Source: Halanaerobacter jeridensis
Lineage (GTDB): Bacteria; Bacillota; Halanaerobiia; Halobacteroidales; Halobacteroidaceae
DNA length: 51,240 nt
Direction: 5' to 3'
NCBI RefSeq assembly: GCF_016908315.1
Contig: NZ_JAFBDQ010000017.1
Location: 1-51,240 of the forward strand
Shown: in pieces, positions 10,927 through 20,374 of the stretch
Numbering within the stretch: the first letter of the stretch is position 1
How the letters are laid out: each line of letters opens with the position of its first letter
Notes under the pieces: generated by a model
What the model was told of the DNA's origin: nothing
The model's input: only the letters and a program-made list of their open reading frames with translations
Database searches by the model: none
Translations under genes and position numbers: made by a program

Positions 10927-11976
10927 ATGTTTAGGAAAAAATTACTACTAGTTTCGATTGTATTATTAGCACTTGTAGTTACTGGGTGTTCGACGACGGC
11001 TGGTATTAATGTAAAGGTGCAGGAAAGTGATGATCAGCAAACAGTATCAGTAAAACCGCAGCAGGAAGAATATGAAGAAGGAGAGAAAGTTACTCTAACA
11101 GCTTTTCCTAAGGAAGATTTTAAATATTGGTCTGTTAGCGATAAAAAAGAAAGTAAAAGAATTGAAGAAAATCCGTGGCAAATCAAGTTAGATAGTAAAG
11201 ATAACATTAAAGCAGTCTATAAAAATGGTGAAGTAGCAGTTGATTTAGTGCAAGACTTTGGTTTTATAGGTAATTTCATGCAGAAACTATTAAATACGCT
11301 TTATGATTTTACTAATAGTTATGGGTTAGCAATTATTCTATTAACTGCGATTATTAGAATAATTTTATTCCCGTTGATTTCTAAACAGACTAAGTCGATG
11401 AAAAAAATGCAGAAGATTCAACCAATGATAGAAGAATTAAAAGAGAAATATGATGACCAAGAAAAACAGCAAGAAGAGATGATGAATCTATACCAAAAGT
11501 ATAAGATTAATCCAGCAGCAGGCTGTCTACCGTTATTAGTGCAAATGCCGATTTTAATTGCTTTATTTAGAGCTTTAAAAGGATGGAATGCTCTACAGAC
11601 TGAGTCATTTTTATTAATTCCTGATTTAAGTCAACCATATATTCCATTAGTTATTTTAACAGGTCTAGCAATGTTTGCTCAGAGTCATTTACAGCAAAAA
11701 TTCTCTGGAGGTTCACAAGGTAGTAAAGCTGCTTACTTTATGCCGTTATTGATTGTTGTGATTGGATTTAGTTTTCCAGCTGGTGTGTTGTTATATTGGC
11801 TTACTTCTAATTTAGCAATGACAGCTCAGCAATATATTATTTATCAACAACCTGATCCAGAATTAGAAGCAATTGATGAAACAGAAGATAAAGAAAAAGA
11901 TACAGCATCTGAGACAGATGAGACAGAGGATAGTTCAGATTCGCAAAATAGTTCGGATGAGAAGGAGGAATCTTAA
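10927..11976 (+). CDS. yidC: Membrane protein insertase YidC (lipoprotein type) with added ectodomain
   Basis: YidC/OxaI insertase. It begins with a lipoprotein signal ending VTGC (Cys21), as in Gram-positive YidC. Residues 24-105 are unusual: they resemble an InlB B-repeat/Flg_new_2 beta-module (EEYEEGEKVTLTAFP, then FKYW, ending IKAVYKNG). The insertase core follows, with membrane helices near 130-155, around 200, around 240 and around 280. The cytoplasmic loop between the first two core helices carries the KSMKKMQKIQP amphipathic helix. The tail after 325 is very acidic and Ser-rich. It lies 1 base before khpB. Confidence 0.93.
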   Translation: MFRKKLLLVSIVLLALVVTGCSTTAGINVKVQESDDQQTVSVKPQQEEYEEGEKVTLTAFPKEDFKYWSVSDKKESKRIEENPWQIKLDSKDNIKAVYKNGEVAVDLVQDFGFIGNFMQKLLNTLYDFTNSYGLAIILLTAIIRIILFPLISKQTKSMKKMQKIQPMIEELKEKYDDQEKQQEEMMNLYQKYKINPAAGCLPLLVQMPILIALFRALKGWNALQTESFLLIPDLSQPYIPLVILTGLAMFAQSHLQQKFSGGSQGSKAAYFMPLLIVVIGFSFPAGVLLYWLTSNLAMTAQQYIIYQQPDPELEAIDETEDKEKDTASETDETEDSSDSQNSSDEKEES

Positions 11977-11977
11977 T

Positions 11978-12604
11978 ATGAAAAGGGTCATTGTAAGTGA
12001 GGATACAGTAGATGAGGCCCTTAATAAAGGATTAGAAAGATTAGGTACGATTAAAGAAAAAGTAGATTTTGATGTTCTGCAAGAAGGTGAAGAAGGATTT
12101 TTAGGTCTGTTTGGTACTCAATCAGCTAGAATTAAGATTAAAAATCCTGAATCTAAATCAGAACATGCAGAAATGTTTTTACAAAAAGTTGTGAATAATA
12201 TGGCTTCTGATTTAAGTGTTGAATTAATTGAAGAAAATAAAGAGAATCAAAAGATAGTTCTTAATATTACGGGTGAAGATTTAGGATTAGTAATTGGTTA
12301 TCGAGGGAAAACCCTAGATGCTTTACAGTATTTAACCAACTTAGCAATTAATAAAGGCGAAGAGGATTATTTACAAGTTGTTTTAGATGCAGAAGGTTAT
12401 CGTGCTCGGCGCAAGAAAACTTTAGAAAAGTTAGCAATAAAAATGTCTAAAAAGGCTAAAAGTAAAGGAACAAAAGTTAAATTGGATCCGATGCCGCCGC
12501 ATGAAAGAAAGATAATTCATACTACTTTGCAAAAGAAATCCGGTGTTTCAACGCATAGCGAAGGCCAAGAGCCTTACCGCAAGGTAGTTATTGTAGCTGA
12601 ATAG
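11978..12604 (+). CDS. khpB: RNA-binding protein KhpB (Jag)
   Basis: A Jag/KhpB protein with three parts: an N-terminal Jag domain (VDEALNKGLERLG ... GFLGLFG), a KH domain (GLVIGYRGKTLDALQYL) and an R3H domain (PMPPHERKIIHTTL). KhpB binds RNA and affects cell-wall elongation in relatives. The frame is open from 11873 inside yidC, but AAGGAGG precedes the ATG at 11978, which also gives the canonical N-terminus MKRVIVSEDTVDEAL. The spacing of 1 base after yidC implies coupled translation. Confidence 0.94.
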   Translation: MKRVIVSEDTVDEALNKGLERLGTIKEKVDFDVLQEGEEGFLGLFGTQSARIKIKNPESKSEHAEMFLQKVVNNMASDLSVELIEENKENQKIVLNITGEDLGLVIGYRGKTLDALQYLTNLAINKGEEDYLQVVLDAEGYRARRKKTLEKLAIKMSKKAKSKGTKVKLDPMPPHERKIIHTTLQKKSGVSTHSEGQEPYRKVVIVAE

Positions 12605-12616
12605 AAATTAATGACT

Positions 12617-12644
12617 AAACCCAGTATTTAAAAAATGCTGGGTT
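12617..12644 (+). terminator. Hairpin after khpB
   Basis: AAACCCAGTATT pairs with AATGCTGGGTTT around a short A-rich loop, 13 bases after the khpB stop. The following tract is T-rich but interrupted. It probably ends the rnpA-khpB operon. Confidence 0.6.
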
Positions 12645-12812
12645 TGATTAATTAATTTCTGTATAATTAAATAGCATTTATGAATTTTGCATATGTAGAT
12701 ACTTGGCATTGCTTGATTTTGTATGTATCATATTAGGATTTTATTTTGATACTGAAATTATATATATAAATTATAAATTCAGGGTAAGCTATTTTAGAAC
12801 GAGGTGATAAAA

Positions 12813-14192
12813 TTGTATTCAAATGATACTATCGCAGCTATTGCAACTGCAGTTGGCGAAAGTGGAATTGGAATTATTAGAATTAGTGGTCCAGAAGCTA
12901 TTGCGATTACCAATCAAGTTTTTGAACCTAAACAAGATAAGGATTTAAATGAGGTAGAAAGTTATACTGCTCATTATGGTCATATTGTGGAAGAAGAGCA
13001 AGTAGTAGATGAAGTAATTACTTTAGTAATGAAAGAACCAAAAACTTATACTAAAGAAGATGTAGTAGAGATAAATTGTCATGGTGGTACAGTTGTATTA
13101 AGGAAAATTTTAGATTTGATTTTAAATCAAGGAGCACGTTTAGCTGAGCCAGGTGAATTTACTAAACGAGCCTTTTTAAATGGTCGGATTGACTTGGCCC
13201 AAGCTGAGGCTGTAGCTGATTTAATTCAATCTAAAACTGAAGCAAGTATGGAAGTTGCTTTAGACCAATTAGAAGGTGGATTATCAGACCAAGTAAATGA
13301 TATTAGACAAGATTTGATTGCGTTATTAGCTCATTTGGAAGCAACTATTGATTTTCCTGAAGATGAAATCGAAGACTTTCAATCTGAAGAATTGGGAGCT
13401 AGAATAGATACTGTGCAGCAGAAGATAGACGATTTGTTAGCTACTAGTGAACGTGGTAAAATACTAAAAGAGGGTGTAGAAGCTGCTATTGTAGGGCGAC
13501 CTAATGTTGGTAAATCAAGTCTATTAAATGCTTTAGTACGAGAAAAAAGAGCAATTGTAACAGATATTCCTGGTACTACTCGTGATGTAATTGAAGAAGT
13601 AATTAATATAGATGGGATTCCAGTTAAAATTATTGATACAGCTGGGATTAGGAACGCTGAAAATCAAATAGAAAAAATTGGTGTAGAGAAATCAGAAGAG
13701 TATTTAACTAAAGCAGAATTAATTTTATTAGTAGTAGATATTAGTGATGGAATTACTGATGAAGATAAGAGATTAATGAGAGATGCTCAAAATAAAGAAG
13801 TGGTAGTTATAGCTAATAAATTAGATTTAGAGCATCAATTAGAATTAGAAAAGATTAAAGAAATTTTACCAGAAGCAGCAATTGTCAAAACTGCTGCTAT
13901 TGCTAATCAAGGTATTAATGAATTAGAAGACGCTATTGCAAATTTAGTCTATAGTGGTAAGATTAACGCTCAAGAAGAGACAATGGTGTCTAGTTTAAGA
14001 CATAAAAAGGCTTTAGAAAGAGCTAAAGAAAATGTTAGTGATGTAAAATCAACCTGGGAACAGGGATTACCTAATGATTTCTTAACTATTGATTTAAGGG
14101 CTGCTTTGGAAGCAGTTAATGAAATTACAGGAGATGCAGTTGGTGAAGATATTATTGACCAAATCTTTGCTGATTTCTGCTTAGGAAAATAA
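12813..14192 (+). CDS. mnmE: tRNA-5-carboxymethylaminomethyluridine GTPase MnmE
   Basis: MnmE works with MnmG to install the cmnm5 group on the wobble U34 of certain tRNAs. It has an N-terminal folate-binding domain, a helical domain, and an inserted G domain with GRPNVGKS, DIPGTTRD, DTAGIR and NKLD. The C-terminal CLGK matches the catalytic C(I/L/M/V)GK motif. I place the start at a TTG (12813), because GAGGTGA lies 5 bases upstream and the result MYSNDTIAAIAT matches the family N-terminus; the GTG at 12804 is part of that ribosome binding site. The gap 12645-12812 is AT-rich with no gene and no clear promoter. Confidence 0.95.
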   Translation: MYSNDTIAAIATAVGESGIGIIRISGPEAIAITNQVFEPKQDKDLNEVESYTAHYGHIVEEEQVVDEVITLVMKEPKTYTKEDVVEINCHGGTVVLRKILDLILNQGARLAEPGEFTKRAFLNGRIDLAQAEAVADLIQSKTEASMEVALDQLEGGLSDQVNDIRQDLIALLAHLEATIDFPEDEIEDFQSEELGARIDTVQQKIDDLLATSERGKILKEGVEAAIVGRPNVGKSSLLNALVREKRAIVTDIPGTTRDVIEEVINIDGIPVKIIDTAGIRNAENQIEKIGVEKSEEYLTKAELILLVVDISDGITDEDKRLMRDAQNKEVVVIANKLDLEHQLELEKIKEILPEAAIVKTAAIANQGINELEDAIANLVYSGKINAQEETMVSSLRHKKALERAKENVSDVKSTWEQGLPNDFLTIDLRAALEAVNEITGDAVGEDIIDQIFADFCLGK

Positions 14193-14210
14193 TAACACAG
14201 GAGGATAACA

Positions 14211-16094
14211 ATGAAAGAGTATGATGTAGTAGTTATTGGGGCAGGACATGCTGGGTGTGAAGCAGCTTTAGCTAGTGCAAGAATGGGCTGCAGCACTTTG
14301 TTATTAACTTTAAATGTCGATCATGTGGCTTTAATGCCGTGTAACCCGTCGATTGGAGGACCTGCTAAAGGTCATATTGTAAGAGAAATTGATGCTTTAG
14401 GCGGTCAAATGGGTAGAAATATTGATAAATCATATGTTAATATTATGATGTTAAATACTTCAAAAGGGCCAGCTGTACATGCTTTAAGAGCCCAAGCTGA
14501 TAAACCTACTTATCAATCGGAAATGATAAGGACTTTGGAAGCGGAAGAAAATTTAGATTTAAAACAAGATGTTGTAACAGAGTTATTAGTTGAAAACCAA
14601 GAGGTTACTGGAGTTAAGACAATCACTGGAATGAGTTATCAAGCACCAAAAGTTGTGTTAACTACTGGAACTTCATTAAATGGGAAAGTTATTATTGGTG
14701 ATGTTAAATATACTGGAGGACGACAGGGTGAATTTGCAGCGACTCATTTAGCAGATAGTTTAAAAGATGCAGGGATTGAATTAGATAAGTTTCAAACTGC
14801 AACTCCGCCTCGAATAGATCAGCAAACAGTTGATTTTAGTGGGATGAGAATTCATCCTGGTTCAGAAGAAAAGCTGCAGTTTTCTTTCTTTCAAGATCGA
14901 GCTGAAAGAGAACAGAAACCTTGTTGGGTAACGCATACTAATGAGAGAACTAAAGAAGTAATTGAAAGTAATATTGAAGATTCGCCTTTAAGTACAGGGA
15001 TTGTAGAAGGAGAAGGTCCTCGTTATTGTCCTTCTATTGATCGTAAAATAATGCGTTTTCCTGAAAAAACAAGTCATCAAGTATTTGTAGAGCCAGAAGG
15101 AATGGATACTAATGAGCTTTATTTAAATGGTTTAACTACTAGTATGCCAGAAGAACTGCAGGTTAAGATAATTCAAAGTGTACCTGGGTTAGAAGAAGCT
15201 GAAATAATGCGACCGGGATATGCTGTACAGTATGATGCGATTCCCACGTATCAATTAAATTCGACAATGGAAAATAAACGAGTTAAGGGACTTTATACTG
15301 CAGGACAAATCAATGCTACTAGTGGCTATGAAGAAGCAGCAGCCCAAGGTTTAATGGCAGGTATTAATGCTGTTTTATCTTTACGGGATCAGGATCCATT
15401 AATTTTAAAGAGATCTGATGCCTATATTGGTGTCTTAATTGATGATTTAGTTAATGAAAATCCAAAAGAACCTTATCGGATGTTAACTTCTCGAGCTGAA
15501 TATAGATTATTGTTACGTCAGGACAATGCTGATTTAAGATTGAGTGAAATTGGCTATGATTTAGGTCTGCTCAGTGATGAAGAATATCAACAAGTTAGAA
15601 AAAAAGATACTGCTATTACTGATACGATGCAGTATCTAGATAATAATCGTATTACTCCAACTAAAGAGGTCAGAGCTACACTAAAGGATTTGAATAGTGG
15701 TGGATTAAAGAAACCAGTTAGTTTAGCAACTATTTTGGCTCGTCCAGAATTAGACTATCAAGATTTAAATCTTTTAGTTGATGATTTACCAGAAGTAAAG
15801 CCTGAGATTGCTGAACAAATAGAGATTGAGACTAAATACCGTGGTTATATTGAAAAACAGATGAGACAAGTTGAAAAATTCAAGAAGATGGAGAAGAAAA
15901 AACTGCCTGAAGACATTGATTATTCTGAATTAGAAACTTTACGAACAGAGGCCAGAGAAAAATTAGATAAGATCAGACCTGTTTCCCTAGGTCAAGCCTC
16001 AAGAATACCAGGCGTTTCACCAGCTGATATTTCAGCTCTAATGATCTATTTAGAAACGTATAAGCAAGATGCTGATGATGAGGAGGAGGAATAG
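14211..16094 (+). CDS. mnmG: MnmG, first tandem copy (FAD-dependent tRNA uridine modification enzyme)
   Basis: MnmG partners MnmE at tRNA U34. It has an FAD-binding GAGHAGCEAA motif at 10-19. The two conserved cysteines are Cys44 in MPCNPSIGGPAKGH and the Cys in PRYCPSI. The C-terminal helical MnmE/tRNA-binding part ends in GQASRIPGVSPADISAL. The 627-aa length is standard. AGGAGG precedes the ATG. It is followed directly by a second mnmG. This copy has GHIVREIDALGG and LNTSKGPAVHALR, close to the usual Firmicute form. Confidence 0.94.
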   Translation: MKEYDVVVIGAGHAGCEAALASARMGCSTLLLTLNVDHVALMPCNPSIGGPAKGHIVREIDALGGQMGRNIDKSYVNIMMLNTSKGPAVHALRAQADKPTYQSEMIRTLEAEENLDLKQDVVTELLVENQEVTGVKTITGMSYQAPKVVLTTGTSLNGKVIIGDVKYTGGRQGEFAATHLADSLKDAGIELDKFQTATPPRIDQQTVDFSGMRIHPGSEEKLQFSFFQDRAEREQKPCWVTHTNERTKEVIESNIEDSPLSTGIVEGEGPRYCPSIDRKIMRFPEKTSHQVFVEPEGMDTNELYLNGLTTSMPEELQVKIIQSVPGLEEAEIMRPGYAVQYDAIPTYQLNSTMENKRVKGLYTAGQINATSGYEEAAAQGLMAGINAVLSLRDQDPLILKRSDAYIGVLIDDLVNENPKEPYRMLTSRAEYRLLLRQDNADLRLSEIGYDLGLLSDEEYQQVRKKDTAITDTMQYLDNNRITPTKEVRATLKDLNSGGLKKPVSLATILARPELDYQDLNLLVDDLPEVKPEIAEQIEIETKYRGYIEKQMRQVEKFKKMEKKKLPEDIDYSELETLRTEAREKLDKIRPVSLGQASRIPGVSPADISALMIYLETYKQDADDEEEE

Positions 16095-16095
16095 A

Positions 16096-17964
16096 ATGAG
16101 AGAATATGATGTAATTGTAGTCGGAACTGGTCATGCTGGTTGTGAAGCTGCTTTGGCCAGTGCACGATTAGGATTTAAGACTTTAGCAATCACAGTTGAT
16201 TTAGATAATGTAGCCTTGATGCCTTGTAATCCTGCTATTGGAGGTCCTGCTAAAAGCCAAATTGTAAGAGAAATAGATGCTTTAGGTGGTCAAATAGCTA
16301 AGAACATGGATAAAAGCTGTATTCAAATGCGGTTATTGAATACTGGAAAAGGACCGGCAGTGCAAGCGCTACGTGCTCAAGCAGATAAACAGACTTATCG
16401 TCATGAAATGAAATTAACACTAGAAGAACAAGATAATTTAGATTTAAGGCAGGGTATAGTTGAAGAACTACTAATTGAAGACAATACAGTAACAGGAGTT
16501 AAAATTAAAAGTTTAGAAGTATTTAAAGGAAAAAAAGTTATTTTAGCTACAGGTACTTTCCTGCAGGGTAAAATAATAATTGGGAATACTTCTTTTGATT
16601 CAGGTCCTCAAAATCAATTTCCGGCTAAAAAATTATCGGAACAACTAGAAGAATTAGGCTTTGAATTGCGAAGATTTAAAACTGGAACTCCTCCTCGAGT
16701 TGATAAAAATACTGTTGATTTTTCCGAGTTAAAGCAGGAAGCTAAATTAGAAGAGCCAGTACCTTTATCTTATAGTAATCAGCAGTTAGATAATGATTTA
16801 GAGCAACAAGATTGCTGGGAAATTCATACTACTGAAGAAACTCAGCAGGTAATTAAAGATAATTTAGAGTCTTCCCCAATGATTAATAACCAAATAACTG
16901 GTGAAGAGCCTCGTTATTGTCCGTCTATCGAGACTAAAGTAAAAGAATTTCCTCATAAGACTAAGCATAAGTTGTATTTAGAGCCAGAAGGGGCAGCAAC
17001 TAATGAAATGTATTTAGCTGGTTTTTCTACTAGCTTACCTGTGCAGGTACAATTAGAGATGTTGAGAACTCTACCAGGTTTTTCTAAGGCAGAAATTGTG
17101 CGGCCAGCTTATGCTATTGAATATGACTGTCTTGATCCTACTAGTTTACAGCCTAGTCTAGAAACTAAGTCAATTAATAACTTATATACTGCTGGTCAAT
17201 TAAATGGTACTAGTGGTTATGAAGAGGCGGCAGCCCAAGGCTTAATAGCGGGAATTAATGCTGTGCGAGATTTAAAAGGCGAAGAACCGCTTATTTTAAA
17301 GAGATCTGAGGCTTATATGGGAGTTTTGATCGATGATTTAGTAACGCAAGGAACTAATGAACCTTATCGGATGTTAACCTCTCGCGCTGAACACAGATTA
17401 GTTTTGAGACAGGATAACGCTGATTTGCGATTAACAGAGCTTGGGTATGAATTAGGTTTAATCGATGAAGAAAGATATAATGCCTTTAAAGAAAAGCAAA
17501 GGGCTATTGCAGCAGAAAAAGAGAGATTGCGTAATACTAAGTTATCTCCTAGTAATGAAGAAGTACAGCAGCATCTAGAGAGTTTAGATAGTGCTAGAAT
17601 TACTAAAAAAGATAATTTGGCTCGCTTAATGAAAAGACCTGAATTAGATTATCAGTCTTTAGCATCTCTTGACCCTGAACGACCTGAATTACCTCAAGCA
17701 GTAACTGAAGAAGTAGAAATTCAGTTAAAGTATGAGGGCTACATTAAAAAGCAGCGTAAACAAATTGAAAAACAGAAAGAATTAGAGAACAAAAAATTAC
17801 CAGATGAGATAGATTATCATGAAATTGAAGGATTACGCTTAGAGGCTAAAGAAAAATTGAATGAAATTCGTCCTGTTTCTCTAGGTCAAGCGTCCCGTAT
17901 TTCTGGCGTATCTCCTGCAGATATTTCTGTGTTAACTGTTCATTTGGAAAAATTAACAGAGTAG
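16096..17964 (+). CDS. mnmG: MnmG, second tandem copy
   Basis: A full-length second MnmG (622 aa) lies one base after the first. GTGHAGCEAA, Cys44 (MPCNPAIGGPAKSQ), PRYCPSI and GQASRISGVSPADIS are all present, so it appears catalytically intact. The two copies differ throughout, so the duplication is not recent. The frame is open from 16069, but GAGGAGGAGG immediately precedes the ATG at 16096, which restores the family N-terminus MREYDVIVVG. It may act on a different tRNA set or pair with the first as a heterodimer; this is inference. Confidence 0.92.
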   Translation: MREYDVIVVGTGHAGCEAALASARLGFKTLAITVDLDNVALMPCNPAIGGPAKSQIVREIDALGGQIAKNMDKSCIQMRLLNTGKGPAVQALRAQADKQTYRHEMKLTLEEQDNLDLRQGIVEELLIEDNTVTGVKIKSLEVFKGKKVILATGTFLQGKIIIGNTSFDSGPQNQFPAKKLSEQLEELGFELRRFKTGTPPRVDKNTVDFSELKQEAKLEEPVPLSYSNQQLDNDLEQQDCWEIHTTEETQQVIKDNLESSPMINNQITGEEPRYCPSIETKVKEFPHKTKHKLYLEPEGAATNEMYLAGFSTSLPVQVQLEMLRTLPGFSKAEIVRPAYAIEYDCLDPTSLQPSLETKSINNLYTAGQLNGTSGYEEAAAQGLIAGINAVRDLKGEEPLILKRSEAYMGVLIDDLVTQGTNEPYRMLTSRAEHRLVLRQDNADLRLTELGYELGLIDEERYNAFKEKQRAIAAEKERLRNTKLSPSNEEVQQHLESLDSARITKKDNLARLMKRPELDYQSLASLDPERPELPQAVTEEVEIQLKYEGYIKKQRKQIEKQKELENKKLPDEIDYHEIEGLRLEAKEKLNEIRPVSLGQASRISGVSPADISVLTVHLEKLTE

Positions 17965-17976
17965 GTGGGATAATTT

Positions 17977-18699
17977 ATGTCTGCTAAGAATAAACTAAAA
18001 ACAGGTGCTCAAGAATTAGGGTTGGATTTGAGTAAAGAACAGTTAGATATATTATTAGAGTATATGGATATTTTACGAGAATGGAATCAAAAGATTAACC
18101 TAACAGCAATTGATGATCCTGAAGAAATAGTAGTTAAACACTTTTTAGATTCCCTATCATTATTACAAACATTAGATCTATCAGGTGAGGAACGAGTGAT
18201 TGATATTGGTACTGGAGCAGGATTCCCTGGTTTAGTATTGAAAATCATTTATCCTAATTTGCGTTTAACACTATTAGATTCAGTTAAGAAAAAAGTTAAC
18301 TTTTTACGCCAAGCCGCTTATCAATTGGATTTAGACTTAGATACTATTGAATTCCTTCATGGTCGAGCAGAAGATTTAGGTCGTAATCGGCAACACCGTG
18401 AACAGTATGATTATGCTATAGCTAGGGCAGTAGCTTATTTGAATATTTTAAGTGAATATGCTTTGCCTTTTGTTAAGGAAGGCGGTCAGTTTATTGCCCA
18501 AAAAGGTGAAAATGCTAAAAAAGAGGTAGTTGATAGTCAGGTTGCTTTAGAAAAATTAGGCGGCGAGACTATTAATTTAGCTCCTGTAGATTTACCTTAT
18601 AATGATGATGACCGTTATTTAATTGTGATTGAAAAAATAATGGCTACTACAAGTCAGTATCCTCGCAGGGCAGGAACTCCCAAGAAAAAACCATTGTAG
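17977..18699 (+). CDS. rsmG: 16S rRNA (guanine-527-N7)-methyltransferase RsmG
   Basis: RsmG (GidB) methylates G527 of 16S rRNA using S-adenosylmethionine. The SAM-binding loop is VIDIGTGAGFPGLVL (about 75-89), followed by LTLLDSVKKKVNFL. The 240-aa length is typical. The C-terminal YPRRAGTPKKKPL is the family ending. It lies 12 bases after mnmG2, and AGGTGGG precedes the ATG. In many Firmicutes parA/parB follow, but here a noncoding segment does. Confidence 0.95.
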   Translation: MSAKNKLKTGAQELGLDLSKEQLDILLEYMDILREWNQKINLTAIDDPEEIVVKHFLDSLSLLQTLDLSGEERVIDIGTGAGFPGLVLKIIYPNLRLTLLDSVKKKVNFLRQAAYQLDLDLDTIEFLHGRAEDLGRNRQHREQYDYAIARAVAYLNILSEYALPFVKEGGQFIAQKGENAKKEVVDSQVALEKLGGETINLAPVDLPYNDDDRYLIVIEKIMATTSQYPRRAGTPKKKPL

Positions 18700-18700
18700 C

Positions 18701-18945
18701 AAGTAGGCAATAAGCAAAAAGCACTGCATATAGAATGCGGAATCACAGTAATTTGCAAAATGCATTATACTTTGATTGCGTAAAGTAATTGGCTACAAAG
18801 TTAAGTGCTGTGGGCTACACGAAGAGTCTTGTCTTTTAGACTCGTAGGCACTTAATTAGCTCTAAATAGAGAGGTTAGGGCTGCACGAAGTGTCAAATGT
18901 TGCGGAGTTAAAAAATTATTTTAAATAGTAAGTAGGCAATAAGCA
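18701..18945. repeat. Noncoding segment bounded by 16-bp direct repeats
   Basis: The 16-mer AAGTAGGCAATAAGCA occurs at 18701-18716 and again at 18930-18945. Between them lies a shorter near-repeat, GGGCTACACGAAGAGTC (about 18809) and GGGCTGCACGAAGTGTC (about 18878), and an inverted pair GAGTCT / AGACTC around 18826-18843. No open frame is convincing. The layout resembles a small inserted element or species-specific intergenic repeat just after the rsmG stop. Confidence 0.5.
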
Positions 18946-18977
18946 GGAAGTTTTTAAAAACATCAAGGAGCGAGATT

Positions 18978-19391
18978 ATGAGATTAAAGTTAATTTGTTT
19001 GCTATTAATAATTATTTTGCTTACACTTCCTGCTTCTGCGCAGGTAAAGCTAGATACTTTATTGACTACTGAAGGATTAAATAAATCTGGAAATCCGGTG
19101 ACAGTTAAAAGAGAATTTAGCTTTACTGAAGAGCAGGGAGTGCAGTATTATGTGAAATGGAATTCTGATAATCAACAGCATGATGTAGCTGTGAGATGGT
19201 TTGGTCCGCAGGATAAATTAATTAATTTTCTTTACTTAGCTAACTTTTCTGAAAATATAGTGAGGGATTATATTAGTTTTGAACAAGAAACAGCCACCCA
19301 GTATTTCATTCCTCAAGAACGAGGAGAATATAGTATTCAACTTTATTTAGATCAACAATTAGTTGCTATTAGTAATTTTATAATTAAATGA
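18978..19391 (+). CDS. Small predicted secreted protein of unknown function
   Basis: This 137-aa protein has a clear signal peptide, hydrophobic residues 3-18 with cleavage likely after PASA (about 21). The mature part is beta-rich with many aromatic and polar residues (YYVKWNSDNQQHD, VAVRWFGPQ, GEYSIQLYLD) and no cysteines. It looks like a single beta-sandwich domain exported outside the membrane. I recognise no family. AAGGAGCGAG precedes the ATG, and a strong terminator follows at 19398, so it is probably a single-gene transcript. Confidence 0.7.
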   Translation: MRLKLICLLLIIILLTLPASAQVKLDTLLTTEGLNKSGNPVTVKREFSFTEEQGVQYYVKWNSDNQQHDVAVRWFGPQDKLINFLYLANFSENIVRDYISFEQETATQYFIPQERGEYSIQLYLDQQLVAISNFIIK

Positions 19392-19397
19392 TTTTTT

Positions 19398-19422
19398 GCA
19401 TCCTATCTGTGGATGCTTTTTT
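19398..19422 (+). terminator. Rho-independent terminator
   Basis: GCATCC pairs with GGATGC around a 7-base loop, followed by six T's. It lies 7 bases after the stop of the secreted-protein gene. Confidence 0.85.
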
Positions 19423-19568
19423 AATTAAAGTGCAGGATTATTGCAATTGAGGTATAATTATAATTGTAAGTAGCACAATAATTATTAAAAATATCATATT
19501 AGAAACAAAAATTTACATAAATTATTTATTGTCTTTTGATTTAGTATACCTTCAAGGGAGGAATTAAA

Positions 19569-20348
19569 ATGACAGAATTGATGGCTGGTAAAAAAGGATT
19601 AGTTATGGGTGTAGCTAATAAAAAATCTATGGCCTGGAAAATCGCTCAAACATTAGACGAAGCAGGAGCTGAGCTAGCATTTACATATAAAGATGAACAA
19701 GTAGGCCAAAAAGTAGTACCCTTATTTGAAGAAATAGGTGCAGACTTTTATGAAACTTTAGATGTTACAGATGATGATGATTTTGAAGAGGTATTTACTA
19801 AGTTAGAGGAAGAATTTGATGGTCAATTAGATTTTATAGTTCATTCGATTGCTGGCGGACCCGAAAAAGAAGATTTACGTGGTAAATATATGAATACTTC
19901 ACGGGAAAGTTTTTCTAGAGCTTTAGAAATTAGTGTTTATTCTTATGTTAAAGCTGTGCAGATGGCTTATCCAATGTTAAAAGAAAGTGATGGTGCTGCA
20001 GCAATTACTTTATCATATTATGGAGCAGAAAAGGTAGTACCTAACTATAATGTGATGGGAGTAGCTAAAGCTGCATTAGAATCATCTGTTTATTATTTGG
20101 CTGATGATTTAGGTTCAGATAATATTAGAGTTAATGCTTTATCTCCAGGACCAGTTTTAACTAGAGCAGCTAGCGGTATTGGAGACTTCAGAAACTTATT
20201 AAGGGAGTTCAAAGATAAAGCTCCTCTGGAAAGATTAGTGGATCAAGATGAAGTAGCTAATAGTGCATTATATTTATTAAGTGATCTTTCTTCAGGAGTA
20301 ACTGGAGAAATAATTCATGTTGATTGTGGATTTAATATTGAAGCTTAA
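19569..20348 (+). CDS. fabI: Enoyl-[acyl-carrier-protein] reductase (NADH) FabI
   Basis: FabI reduces enoyl-ACP in the last step of each fatty-acid elongation cycle. It is a short-chain dehydrogenase fold with the FabI-type nucleotide loop GVANKKSMAWKIA, HSIAGG after the NADH site, and a catalytic pair in YNVMGVAK (Tyr-x6-Lys). The 259-aa length is normal. FabI proteins often read HSIAFA, so GG at that point is a small variation. AGGGAGG precedes the ATG. It is a single gene, with a strong bidirectional terminator after it. The upstream gap has a TATAAT near 19450 but no good -35. Confidence 0.93.
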   Translation: MTELMAGKKGLVMGVANKKSMAWKIAQTLDEAGAELAFTYKDEQVGQKVVPLFEEIGADFYETLDVTDDDDFEEVFTKLEEEFDGQLDFIVHSIAGGPEKEDLRGKYMNTSRESFSRALEISVYSYVKAVQMAYPMLKESDGAAAITLSYYGAEKVVPNYNVMGVAKAALESSVYYLADDLGSDNIRVNALSPGPVLTRAASGIGDFRNLLREFKDKAPLERLVDQDEVANSALYLLSDLSSGVTGEIIHVDCGFNIEA

Positions 20349-20374
20349 ATAATTTCTTTCTCTAAAATTATATA

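Noticed and set aside
11873-11977. Upstream extension of khpB inside yidC
   Set aside because: Low-complexity frame opposite the acidic yidC tail; the ATG at 11978 has a strong ribosome binding site and the family N-terminus.
13970-14296. Minus-strand frame across the mnmE-mnmG junction
   Set aside because: Shadow of two conserved genes on the other strand.
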